A stretch of 38,186 bases of DNA from Phenylobacterium sp. GTDB taxonomy: Bacteria > Pseudomonadota > Alphaproteobacteria > Caulobacterales > Caulobacteraceae. Within the stretch, counting starts at the first letter, position 1. Each line of letters opens with the position of its first letter. The stretch is taken from assembly GCF_004799515.1 (NCBI RefSeq), contig NZ_SSMX01000019.1, forward strand, positions 1 through 38,186, written 5' to 3'. Below, piece by piece: positions 1 to 7,435 of the stretch. The translations under genes were made by a program, and so were the position numbers. The notes under the pieces are model-generated. The model saw only the letters and a list, made by a program, of their open reading frames with translations, made no database searches and was not told the origin of the DNA.

Positions 1-96
1 GGCCATGGACCGACGCTTACAACCTCACCCGACCCCACGCCGGCATCGCCGGCCTCACGCCCTGGGCCAGGGTGAACAACCTTCTTGGAAACGACA
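1..96 (+). mobile_element. IS481-family insertion sequence, right end (partial)
   Basis: This is the right-hand end of an insertion sequence whose body lies outside the window. It holds the 3' part of the transposase and a terminal inverted repeat ending ..ACGACA at 96. Read inward on the minus strand, the repeat (about 70-96) matches the left terminal repeat at 38090-38116 in 22 of 27 positions, including a shared 15-base block GAAGGTTGTTCACCC. The flanking CCTAGG (97-102) fits the NCTAGN target known for IS481 itself. The element type is well supported; the exact IS name cannot be given from 96 bases. Confidence 0.85.
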
Positions 97-101
97 CCTA
101 G
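3..101 (+). CDS. IS481-family transposase, C-terminal fragment (cut by window edge)
   Basis: The frame entering at base 3 reads 32 residues and then TAG. It contains the C-terminal signature of IS481 transposases: YNLTRPHAGI, then LTPWARVNNLLGN. This is the end of the DDE integrase-type catalytic domain, which cuts and joins the IS ends. The last sense codon ACC spans the IS boundary and the TAG stop lies within the CCTAGG target sequence, so the host DNA supplies the stop. It is truncated only by the window edge; nothing shows the full gene is broken. Confidence 0.85.
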   Translation, partial: PWTDAYNLTRPHAGIAGLTPWARVNNLLGNDT

Positions 102-210
102 GCCGCAGCCGCCCCCTGCCGTCGCCAGGGGCGTCGGGCCGATCCCCAAGGCCCGGCGCCCTCATGGCGCTCAACATCCCCAGTCCACCATTTCCCCTCG
201 GAGTCCCGCC

Positions 211-1089
211 ATGTCCGTCGCCAACCTCTCATCATCTCCCACGCCCACGCCCACGCCCACGCCCACGCCCTCCGCCGCCGACCGGCGCGTGGTGTTCCGC
301 AGCCGGGGCCGCAGCCACGGCTATATCACCCGCCTGATGAGCCCCGGCGACATCGGCGAGGTGCTGAAGCCTTTCGTGTTCCTCGACCTGTTCGACAACA
401 GGGGCGACACCTTCCCGACCTTCGGCCTGCACCCTCACTCGGGCCTCGCGACCCTGACCTATGTGGCCGAGGGCAGCGTCAGCTACGAGGACACCAACGG
501 CGCCACGGGCGTCCTGCGCGCCGGCGGCGTGGAGTGGATGCGCGCCGGCAAGGGCGTCTGGCACGCCGGCGGCGCAGGCGATCCCGGCCTGACCCGCGGC
601 TTCCAGCTGTGGATCGCGCTGCCGCCGCACCTGGAGCTCGGCGAGTCGGAAAGCCTCTACCAGAGCGCCGCCGACATCCCGCAGGTGGGGCCGGCCCGGG
701 TGCTGCTGGGCGAATTCGGCGGCGCCGCCAACGCCATCGCGCCACCCTCCGACATCACCTATCTCGCCGTCACCCTGAAGGCCGGCGAGACCTGGCGCTA
801 CGACCCGCCGGCCGGGCACACCGCGCTGTGGCTGGCCGTGGGCAAGGGGGCGGTCGCCGTCCCGGACGTCCTCGACCACGGCGAGATCGTGGTCTTCGAC
901 CGCGCGCCGGGCGGGATCAGCTTCACCGCCAAGGGCGACGCGGAGTTCGTGATCGGCTCGGCGGTCCCGCACCCGCACCCGCTGGCCCTCGGCTACTACT
1001 CGGTCCACACCTCGGCCGAGGCCCTCGAGGCCGGCGAGGCGCGCATCGAGGAGATCCGCGAGGGCCTGGCCGCCAAGGGCCGGCTCTAG
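211..1089 (+). CDS. Pirin family protein (cupin fold)
   Basis: The product is 292 aa. The start ATG at 211 has GGAG 8 bases upstream; longer upstream readings add only low-complexity Pro/Arg residues. Pirins are bicupin metal-binding proteins; bacterial members include quercetin 2,3-dioxygenase-like enzymes. Visible motifs are HPHSG (His74, His76) and GKGVWHAG (His118), which are three of the four usual metal ligands. The fourth, normally Glu in a HSE motif, is Gly120 here, so metal binding or catalysis may be altered. Residues 10-20 form a Pro-Thr repeat encoded by a hexanucleotide array. It is convergent with the SDR gene downstream. Family assignment is firm; activity is unknown. Confidence 0.88.
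   Translation: MSVANLSSSPTPTPTPTPTPSAADRRVVFRSRGRSHGYITRLMSPGDIGEVLKPFVFLDLFDNRGDTFPTFGLHPHSGLATLTYVAEGSVSYEDTNGATGVLRAGGVEWMRAGKGVWHAGGAGDPGLTRGFQLWIALPPHLELGESESLYQSAADIPQVGPARVLLGEFGGAANAIAPPSDITYLAVTLKAGETWRYDPPAGHTALWLAVGKGAVAVPDVLDHGEIVVFDRAPGGISFTAKGDAEFVIGSAVPHPHPLALGYYSVHTSAEALEAGEARIEEIREGLAAKGRL
241..270 (+). repeat. Hexanucleotide microsatellite (ACGCCC)x5 inside the pirin gene
   Basis: Five perfect copies of ACGCCC sit near the 5' end of the pirin reading frame and encode five Thr-Pro pairs (residues 11-20). Because the unit is six bases, copy-number change would lengthen or shorten the N-terminal tail without shifting the frame. Confidence 0.95.
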
Positions 1090-1210
1090 GTCCCTGACCT
1101 CGTATCCCTGAAACGCCCCGGGGCCGGCGAGCCGCTGCTCAATAGCCTGGCCCCCGCCGGGGACCCGACCCCGGTGCTGGCGGCCTGACGGCGTCCGGCG
1201 GGAACCCGCC

Positions 1211-1972
1211 TCACCAGACCCTCATCCCGCCGTCGACCACGATGTCGACCCCGGTGACGTAGGAGCTCTCGTCGGAGGCCAGGAAGAGGGCGACGTTGGC
1301 GACTTCCTCGGGCTTGCCGAGCCGACCCAGCAGGGTCTTGCCCAGCATGTAGCCGGACCACTCCGGGTCCTTCAGCTGCTCGCGGGTCTGGTTGGTCTCG
1401 ATGACGCCGGGCGAGATGGAGTTCACGCGGATCCCGTGATCAGCGCCCTCCATCGCCAGCTGGCGGGTCATGCCGATGATGCCCGCCTTGGCCGTCGTGT
1501 GGGCCAGGGAGGCGTGGCCCTTGAAGCTCAGGAGGGCGTTGAGCGAGGCGGTGTTCACCACCACGCCGTGGCTGGCCTTCAGGTGCGGCCAGGCCGCGCG
1601 CGTCAGGTAGAAGACCAGGTCGACCTCCTCGCGCCGGTTGCGGTCCCACTCCTCGTCGGAGATGTCCTCCAGCCAGTTGAAGGAGGCCATGGCGGCGTTG
1701 TTGAAGAGCACGTCGATGCGCCCGTAGGTCTCGATCGTCAGGTCGACCAGCGCCTGGGCGTCCGCGGACCTGGTGAGGTCGCAAGGCGCCATGGCCACCA
1801 TCTGGCCGCCGGAGGCCCGGACCTCGGCGGCCAAGGCCCCGGTGGCGACCGGGTCCAGTCCGCTGGCGACGATCCGCGCGCCTTCGCGCGCGAAGGCCAT
1901 GACGGCGGCGCGGCCGATGCTGCCGGTGGCGCCGGTGATGAGGGTGACCTTGCCGGCGAGGCGTCCGGACAT
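1211..1972 (-). CDS. SDR-family oxidoreductase-like protein with altered catalytic tetrad
   Basis: The product is 253 aa, the usual length of a classical short-chain dehydrogenase/reductase. A Rossmann fold is shown by TGATGSIG (residues 13-20) and NNAA (91-94); the C-terminus VTGVDIVVDGG is typical. The tetrad normally Asn-Ser-Tyr-Lys reads Asp118 (VDL for VNL), Ser143, His158 and Lys162: the Tyr of YxxxK is replaced in HTTAK. It may use another acid/base or have lost oxidoreductase activity. The start ATG has AGGAG upstream. The 41-aa membrane peptide gene lies 48 bases upstream on the same strand and may be co-transcribed. Substrate unknown. Confidence 0.88.
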   Translation of the reverse strand: MSGRLAGKVTLITGATGSIGRAAVMAFAREGARIVASGLDPVATGALAAEVRASGGQMVAMAPCDLTRSADAQALVDLTIETYGRIDVLFNNAAMASFNWLEDISDEEWDRNRREEVDLVFYLTRAAWPHLKASHGVVVNTASLNALLSFKGHASLAHTTAKAGIIGMTRQLAMEGADHGIRVNSISPGVIETNQTREQLKDPEWSGYMLGKTLLGRLGKPEEVANVALFLASDESSYVTGVDIVVDGGMRVW

Positions 1973-2020
1973 GGGGATCGCTCCTGAGGATGCGGGTTGA
2001 GGAGGGCTCGGCGCGGGCCG

Positions 2021-2146
2021 TCAGCGGCCGTGCGCGACCAGGCTGGCGAGGAAGAGCAGGGCCCAGACGGCCAGCGACAGGACCGTCAAGCGGTTGAGCG
2101 CGCCGTGGGGGGTGATCGGCGGGCGGTTGGAAAGGTGTCCAGACAT
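2021..2146 (-). CDS. Small single-pass membrane protein, 41 aa, unknown
   Basis: A short reading frame starts MSGHLSNRPP and contains one hydrophobic stretch at about residues 21-38 (TVLSLAVWALLFLASLVA), followed by a short basic tail AHGR. A strong Shine-Dalgarno GGAGGT lies 7 bases before the ATG, the main evidence that it is translated. It precedes the SDR gene on the same strand with 48 bases between. No family recognised. Confidence 0.6.
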   Translation of the reverse strand: MSGHLSNRPPITPHGALNRLTVLSLAVWALLFLASLVAHGR

Positions 2147-2357
2147 CTGCGGGACCTCCGTGAGGCGGGCGGGACGCTCGCCACGAGAGTCATCTGGGGC
2201 TGCCGGGCCGCTCTAGGCAGCGGCGGATTCCGCAACACAGGGTTTCGCCGGCGCCGCCGTCCGCCATCGGCGACAGACCGTTCCGCGAACCGCGCCTACT
2301 CGCCGCGCCGTGACGCCCACAGCTGTGCAGCATCACCCCGCCGCCAGGAGCACGATC

Positions 2358-2636
2358 ATGAAAGTCCACCACATCGACCCCGCCGCCGTCGCCGCCGCCG
2401 TCCGGGCGCGCCAGCTGATGGCCGAGGCGCGGTCCGCCGCCTTCGACAACCTGACCGAGCTGGTCGCCGCCCTGGAAACCGCCCGCACCCTCTCAGACTC
2501 CGTCGCCGCCGGCGGCGAGCTCTATGGCGTGGGCCTGCGCGACCTCGCGAGCCGGCTCTCCGAAGACCTCCTGGGCCGCGGGCGCAGCCTGCAGGCCCTG
2601 GCCGACCGCGAACGCCGCGGCCTGCTGGCCCACTGA
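2358..2636 (+). CDS. Hypothetical protein, 92 aa, helical
   Basis: It starts at the ATG at 2358, which has CAGGAG 7 bases upstream; an upstream in-frame ATG at 2310 lacks one. The protein is rich in Ala, Leu, Glu and Arg without Cys, signal peptide or membrane segment, and looks all-helical (for example DNLTELVAALETA). I do not recognise a family. It is followed after 15 bases by another small gene, probably in the same transcript. Confidence 0.6.
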   Translation: MKVHHIDPAAVAAAVRARQLMAEARSAAFDNLTELVAALETARTLSDSVAAGGELYGVGLRDLASRLSEDLLGRGRSLQALADRERRGLLAH

Positions 2637-2651
2637 ACGGGAGCCCGGCCG

Positions 2652-2807
2652 ATGGTCCACTCCATGCCCCACATCGTGATCTCCGTGGTCAGCCTGGTCG
2701 TCGTCATCGTCATGGCGGCGGTGGGGACGCGGCCCCATCAGATGTACGCCGACAGCTGGCGCGAGCCGGCGGCGGCCGTCGCAACCGCGCAGATCCCCTC
2801 GCGCTAG
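2652..2807 (+). CDS. Small single-pass membrane protein, 51 aa, unknown
   Basis: It starts MVHSMPH and has a Val/Ile-rich membrane segment at about residues 8-24 (IVISVVSLVVVIVMAAV) followed by a short polar tail. A GGGAG lies upstream, 15 bases after the preceding gene, so the two are probably coupled. An internal Met at residue 5 is an alternative start. Its TAG stop lies in a CTAG shared with the stop of the convergent LysR gene. No family recognised. Confidence 0.55.
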   Translation: MVHSMPHIVISVVSLVVVIVMAAVGTRPHQMYADSWREPAAAVATAQIPSR

Positions 2808-3691
2808 AGGCGGATGCCGCTGCGTTCGCCGAACCGCTCGATCAGCAGGTCGGTCAGGACGCGGACCTTGCGCGGCACATGCTCGCCGGGCGGGCGCACC
2901 ACATAGAGCCCGCCCTCCGGCGAGGGATAATCAGGCAGCACCTCGACCAGGGCGCCCGACGCCAGATGGGCGGCGCCCAGGAAATCCGGAGCGAGGAAGA
3001 CGCCCAGCCCTTTGAGGGCGGCGGCCATCGAGGCCTCGCCATTGTCGGCCGAGAACCGCGCCCTCGGCCGCACGGTCACAAACTCAGCCCCGTCGCGCAG
3101 GCGCCATTCGCCGCGCTGGGCGATGATCGCATCATGATCGTGCAGATCGGCCGGCGTCTTCGGCGCGCCGGCGCGCGCCAGGTAGTCGGGGCTGGCCACC
3201 AGCCGGCCGTGGACGGGCGCGATGCGCCGCGCCACCAGGCTGGAGTCCGCCAGGTAGCCCAGGCGCACCGCCACGTCGAAGCCCTCGCCAACCAGGTCGA
3301 CGAAGCGGTCCGCATAGGCCGCGTGGATGTGCAGCCGCGGATGCTGCAGGGCGAGGTCGGCCAGCACGGGCGCCAGATGCGTCGGCCCGAAGGACAGCGG
3401 CGCCGCGATCCTCAGGCGTCCGCGCACCTCGCCGTCCGGGGAAATCGCCTCCTGCGCGGCGTCAAGCTCGCTCACCACCCGCGCCGCGTGCTCGCGGAAC
3501 ACCACGCCCGCCTCCGTCAGCACCGCCCCACGCGTGGTGCGCGACAGGAGCTGGGCCCCCAGCGCCGACTCCAGGCGGGTGAGCTGGCGGCTGACGATGG
3601 ACTTCGACAGGCCAAGGCGGCGCGCGGCGGGGGTGACACCCCCCGCCTCGGCCACTTCCAGGAAGGTCCTCAGGTCGTCGGTGTCGATCAT
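2804..3691 (-). CDS. LysR-family transcriptional regulator
   Basis: The product is 295 aa, the standard LTTR length. An N-terminal winged helix-turn-helix (about residues 3-60: DLRTFLEVAEAGG, then LGLSKSIVSRQLTRLE) is followed by a substrate-binding co-inducer domain from about residue 90 (GRLRIAAPLSFGPTHLAPVL). It is divergent from the azoreductase gene with a 96-base gap that holds a 29-base dyad, the classic arrangement of an LTTR and its target. It very likely controls the azoreductase and itself; inducer unknown. Confidence 0.92.
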   Translation of the reverse strand: MIDTDDLRTFLEVAEAGGVTPAARRLGLSKSIVSRQLTRLESALGAQLLSRTTRGAVLTEAGVVFREHAARVVSELDAAQEAISPDGEVRGRLRIAAPLSFGPTHLAPVLADLALQHPRLHIHAAYADRFVDLVGEGFDVAVRLGYLADSSLVARRIAPVHGRLVASPDYLARAGAPKTPADLHDHDAIIAQRGEWRLRDGAEFVTVRPRARFSADNGEASMAAALKGLGVFLAPDFLGAAHLASGALVEVLPDYPSPEGGLYVVRPPGEHVPRKVRVLTDLLIERFGERSGIRL

Positions 3692-3720
3692 CGGCGTTCC
3701 GGTTTCGGCGACGCGGCGGG

Positions 3721-3749
3721 GCGGAAGGCGAAGCTACTTCGCCGTCCGC
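3721..3749. promoter_or_regulatory. 29-base dyad between LysR gene and azoreductase gene, likely operator
   Basis: An inverted repeat with 13-base arms and one mismatch: GCGGAAGGCGAAG, loop CTA, then CTTCGCCGTCCGC; the inner 7-base arms are perfect. It sits 29 bases from the LysR start codon and 38 bases from the azoreductase start codon. LTTRs bind interrupted dyads in such divergent regions, so this is the best operator candidate. A leader hairpin is the alternative. Confidence 0.6.
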
Positions 3750-3787
3750 GGCAGCGCCAGTTGTGGGAAGAACAAGGAGCTTCCCTC

Positions 3788-4396
3788 ATGTCCCTACTGG
3801 TCCTCAAGAGCTCGCCCACCGGCCCCATGTCGGTGTCCAACACCCTCGTCAACGAGATCGTCGCGCGCCACCGCGAGCTCGATCCCGGCGTCGCGGTGAC
3901 CGAGCGCAACCTCGACGCCGAGCCGCTGCCGCACCTGACCGCGATGAACGTGGACGGGGTGCGCGCGCACGCGGTCACCGACACCGAGATCGAAGCGCGC
4001 GAGGTCTCCGACCGGCTGATCGCCGAGCTGTTCGCCGCCGACACCCTGGTGATCGGCGCCCCGATGCACAACTTCAGCATCCCCACCACCCTGCGCGCTT
4101 GGTTCGACCATGTGCTGCGGCCCAGGGTGACCTTCGGCTACTCCGAGACCGGCCCGAAGGGGCTGGTGACCGGCAAGCGGGCGATCCTGGCCCTGGCCCG
4201 GGGCGGCCCCTACGTCGAAGGCCAGCCCGACCACCAGGAATCCTACCTGCGCGAGCTGCTGGCCTTCATCGGCGTCACCGAGGTGGACGTCGTCCACGCC
4301 GGAGGGACCGCCTTCGGCCCGGAGGCGCGCGCCGCCTCCATCGCCGAGGCCCAGACCGCGATCGCCAGCCTCGTCGGCCGGCGCCTGGCGGCCTGA
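3788..4396 (+). CDS. azoR: FMN-dependent NADH-azoreductase / quinone reductase
   Basis: The product is 202 aa, matching the AzoR family (about 200 aa). Flavodoxin-like fold: N-terminal FMN phosphate loop SLLVLKSSPTGPMSVSN, the isoalloxazine-contact motif GAPMHNFSIPTTLRAWFD (about residues 93-110), and ARGGPY near residue 138. AzoR enzymes reduce quinones and azo compounds with NAD(P)H in two-electron steps and are often induced by electrophile stress. The start at 3788 has AAGGAG upstream. It lies between two LysR genes, divergent from the first and convergent with the second. Confidence 0.9.
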   Translation: MSLLVLKSSPTGPMSVSNTLVNEIVARHRELDPGVAVTERNLDAEPLPHLTAMNVDGVRAHAVTDTEIEAREVSDRLIAELFAADTLVIGAPMHNFSIPTTLRAWFDHVLRPRVTFGYSETGPKGLVTGKRAILALARGGPYVEGQPDHQESYLRELLAFIGVTEVDVVHAGGTAFGPEARAASIAEAQTAIASLVGRRLAA

Positions 4397-4404
4397 GCGC
4401 CGCG

Positions 4405-5325
4405 CTAGGTCCCGGCCGGCGCCCGTGAGCGGCGCGACGACAGCTTCTCGGCGACGAAGTCGCTGAGGGCGTCGACGCGTTTGGGCCGCCGGCCGCCGGG
4501 CGGGGTGACCCAGTGCACGGCGCCGCCGCTGACCTTCCAGTCGGGCAGCACGATCTCCAGCTGGCCGTCGTCCAGGGCGTCGCGGATGATGAAGTCGGGC
4601 AGGATGCCGAGGCCGCTGCCGGCGACCAGCAGCGGCATCATCGCGTCCCCATTGTTGACCCTCAGGGGCCCGGTCGGGCGCACCGTCGCGGTGTCGCCCT
4701 GCCCGTGGCTGAAGTGCCAGGTGTCGCCGACCGTGGAGGCATAGCCGATGCAGCGGTGCTCCGTCAGGCGCAGCGGGTGGCTGGGCCGCCCGTGCCGCGC
4801 CAGGTAGCTCGGGGCGGCCACCAGGTAGCGCGGCACGGGCGCCAGGGTCCGCGCCAACAGCGAGGAGTCCGGCAGGCTGGCGATGCGGATGGCGGCGTCG
4901 TAGCCCTCGCCAATCAGGTCCACGTGGGCGTCGCTCAGGTGCAGGTCGATGGAGACCTCGGGATAGCGCTCCAGGAATTCCGGCAGGATCGGCGCGATCC
5001 GCAGGACTCCGAAGGACATAGGCGCCGCCAGCCGGATATGGCCGCGGGGCGACGCCGCGTTGGCGATGCCCTCGGCCTCGGCGGCTTCCCCTTCCGACAG
5101 GATGTGGGCCGCCCGCTCGGCGAGCTGCTTGCCGGCCTCGGTCAGCGACAGCCGCCGCGAGGTGCGGTTGAACAGCCGCGCCCCGAACTTGGCTTCCAGG
5201 CGGCTGACCGCCTTGGACACCGTCGCCTTCGAGAGCTGCAGCTCCGCGGCCGCCCGCGCGAAGGACTGCATCTGCAGGACCTTGGCGAAGATCGCCAGGC
5301 CCTCGAAATCCGGCAGTTTCGACAT
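4405..5325 (-). CDS. LysR-family transcriptional regulator
   Basis: The product is 306 aa. An N-terminal winged HTH (residues about 5-65: FAKVLQMQSFARAAAELQ, then LSKATVSKAVSRLEAKFG) is followed by an LTTR effector domain from about residue 92 (GHIRLAAPMSFGVLRIAPIL). It resembles the neighbouring LysR at 2804-3691 over the effector domain. It is transcribed toward the azoreductase gene, whose stop lies 8 bases away. Its own target may be itself, the azoreductase region, or a distant gene. Confidence 0.92.
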   Translation of the reverse strand: MSKLPDFEGLAIFAKVLQMQSFARAAAELQLSKATVSKAVSRLEAKFGARLFNRTSRRLSLTEAGKQLAERAAHILSEGEAAEAEGIANAASPRGHIRLAAPMSFGVLRIAPILPEFLERYPEVSIDLHLSDAHVDLIGEGYDAAIRIASLPDSSLLARTLAPVPRYLVAAPSYLARHGRPSHPLRLTEHRCIGYASTVGDTWHFSHGQGDTATVRPTGPLRVNNGDAMMPLLVAGSGLGILPDFIIRDALDDGQLEIVLPDWKVSGGAVHWVTPPGGRRPKRVDALSDFVAEKLSSRRSRAPAGT

Positions 5326-5340
5326 GCTAAATTCCGCAAC

Positions 5341-5370
5341 GATCAGATGGTGTGATTTCTATTTCTGATC
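5341..5370. promoter_or_regulatory. Inverted repeat upstream of second LysR gene
   Basis: GATCAGA (5341-5347) and TCTGATC (5364-5370) form perfect 7-base arms with a 16-base AT-richer spacer, starting 15 bases upstream of the LysR start codon. The position suits an autoregulatory LysR site. Low confidence because the arms are short. Confidence 0.3.
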
Positions 5371-5515
5371 CACGGGCCTGTCGATAGGCCGCAATGGAGG
5401 CAGACGGCTCCAGGCCGTCGCTTCAGCCGTTTCGAAAGGGGCGCAATGGGTTACAACTGACGCCGCACGCTCACTGGGGCCTCGGCCCGGACGCCGGTCA
5501 CTTGTTGGGAAGCCC

Positions 5516-7435
5516 ATGGCCCTGGTCAAAACCTCGAAGATCGCCGCCGGCTCCGGAGCCCCGAAGGCGTCGGCTCCGGAGGCTCCGGCGGCCGCCGTCA
5601 AGCCGGCGGCGCGCAGCGGGGCGCCGCTGAGCAAGGACAAGCTGTCCGAGCGGATCGCGGCGGCCACGGAGGAGATGGCCTCGGGCCTGGCGGAGGCGTC
5701 CGCGGCGGCGGAGGAGCTTCGCCGCTCCATGGAGCAGATCGCCAGCGGAGCCGAGGAGGCCGCGGGCGGGTCACAGGAACAGGTCGTCTCCATCGGCAGC
5801 GCGCTCGCCGCCCTGGTCTCGGCCCGCGGACAGGCCGACGCCTCGCGCCGGCGCACCGAGGCGGTGCAGCTGGTGCTGGCCGAGACCGCGGTCCAGATCA
5901 CCACCTCGGTGCGGGCCATCGAGCGCAACGCCGAACGGCAGACCGCGTCCGTCGAGCTGATCGCCGAGCTGGAGCGGCGCGCCCGGGACATCGGCGAGAT
6001 CACCCGGACGGTCAGCCGCATCTCCGACCAGACCAACCTCCTGGCGCTGAACGCCGCCATCGAGGCGGCGCGGGCGGGGGACCACGGCCGCGGCTTCGCG
6101 GTGGTGGCCGAGGAGGTCCGGGCGCTGGCGGAGACCTCGGAGAAGAGCGCCCAGAACGTCCAGGGGCTGGCCGAAGCGATCCAGACCGACGTGCGCGGTG
6201 TGATCGAGACCGTGAAGGCCTCGGCCGACAACGCGGTCACCGAGGCCCGGGCCGGCGCGGCGGTGGTGGCGGCCCTGGGCGCGATCCGCGACGACCTCGC
6301 CCGCGTCGCCGAGGGCGCCCAGGGGACCCTGACGGCGGCCCTGGAGGCGGAGCGGGCGGCGCAGGAGGCGCAGCGCGGCGCCGAGCTGGTGGCCAGCGCC
6401 GCCGAGGAGCAGTCCGCCGGCGCCAGCGAGGCCCAGTCGGCGATCCAGCAGCAGGCGCAGTCGCTCGAACAGGGCCAGATCGCGGCCCAGGCCCTGGCCA
6501 CGGTGGCCGAAGGCCTCAGGTCCGGCAGCGTCGACGCGGCCGCCGCCGAACAGATCGCCGCGACGGCGGAGGAGCTGTCGGCGACCATCCAGGAGCTTTC
6601 CAGCGCCGCCAGCCAGATCATGGCGGCGGTGGAGCAGATCAATCGCGGGTCGCAACAGCAGGCGGCGGCGACCCAGGAGACTTCTGCGGCGCTCGCCCAC
6701 ATCGAGACCAGCGCGCGGACCGCCCAGTCCAACGCCGCCACCGCCGACGAACGCGTCGGCGCCACCGCCGCGGCCCTTAGGGAAAGCCGCGCGGCGGTCG
6801 AAGGCCTGGTCCTGGGGGTCGCCAAGGCGCTGGCCGAAACCCGCGGCAGCCTGGAAACCATCGGCCGGCTGGAGGCCGTCGGCCGGCAGATCTCGGCCAA
6901 TGTCGACGACATCACCCTGGTGGCCGTCCAGACCAGCATGCTGGCGGTCAGCGGCTCGGTGGAAGCCGCGCGGGCCGGGGACTCCGGCCGCGGCTTCGCG
7001 GTGGTCTCCAGCGACATCCGGGCGCTGGCGCGGGAGTCATCGGAGAGCGTCGGCCGCATCAAGTCGACGGTCACCGGCATCCTCGACCAGATCGCCACCC
7101 TGCGCCGCGACATCGAGCAGGCGATCGGCCAGGCGGAGGTCGAGACCCAGAACAACCGGGCGATCATCGTCTCGCTGGAAAAGCTCGACGAGGACATCGC
7201 CGCGCTCACGACCGCCAACCGCACGATCAGCGAAGGCGCGGCCGCCATCCTCGCCGCCGCCGTCCAGACCGCGGCCGGCGCGCGCCAGATCGCCGCCGCC
7301 GCCGAGGAGGCCGGCGCGGCCTCCCGCGAGGCGGCCACCGCCTCCAGCCAGCAGGCGCGCGGCGCCGAGGACCTCGCCGCCGCCATCGAGGAGATCGCCT
7401 CCCTGGCCGACGAGCTGAAGGCGTCGCATGGCTGA
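5516..7435 (+). CDS. Soluble methyl-accepting chemotaxis receptor with two signalling tips
   Basis: The product is 639 aa with no signal peptide, membrane segment or recognisable sensor domain, so it should be cytoplasmic. It is almost wholly coiled coil. Two regions carry the hairpin-tip signature that contacts CheA and CheW: a canonical one at about residues 169-208 ([18 protein letters not shown], then [16 protein letters not shown]) and a diverged one at about 471-510 ([18 protein letters not shown], then [16 protein letters not shown]). This suggests tandem MCP signalling domains. Gln/Glu-rich heptads are potential methylation sites. No C-terminal CheR/CheB tether pentapeptide. The ATG has GGGAAG upstream. 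It overlaps the CheW gene by 8 bases and heads the operon. Confidence 0.92.
   Translation: MALVKTSKIAAGSGAPKASAPEAPAAAVKPAARSGAPLSKDKLSERIAAATEEMASGLAEASAAAEELRRSMEQIASGAEEAAGGSQEQVVSIGSALAALVSARGQADASRRRTEAVQLVLAETAVQITTSVRAIERNAERQTASVELIAELERRARDIGEITRTVSRISDQTNLLALNAAIEAARAGDHGRGFAVVAEEVRALAETSEKSAQNVQGLAEAIQTDVRGVIETVKASADNAVTEARAGAAVVAALGAIRDDLARVAEGAQGTLTAALEAERAAQEAQRGAELVASAAEEQSAGASEAQSAIQQQAQSLEQGQIAAQALATVAEGLRSGSVDAAAAEQIAATAEELSATIQELSSAASQIMAAVEQINRGSQQQAAATQETSAALAHIETSARTAQSNAATADERVGATAAALRESRAAVEGLVLGVAKALAETRGSLETIGRLEAVGRQISANVDDITLVAVQTSMLAVSGSVEAARAGDSGRGFAVVSSDIRALARESSESVGRIKSTVTGILDQIATLRRDIEQAIGQAEVETQNNRAIIVSLEKLDEDIAALTTANRTISEGAAAILAAAVQTAAGARQIAAAAEEAGAASREAATASSQQARGAEDLAAAIEEIASLADELKASHG

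Noticed and set aside
1090..1210. Possible small gene between the pirin and SDR genes
   Set aside because: The gap of about 120 bases between these convergent genes holds only short GC hairpins and no credible start with a Shine-Dalgarno.
1997..4396. Very long open frame on the plus strand, seemingly a 799-aa protein
   Set aside because: Only its last 202 residues (the azoreductase) look like protein. The rest is Arg/Gly/Pro-rich and lies antisense to the LysR gene, a shadow frame of GC-rich DNA.
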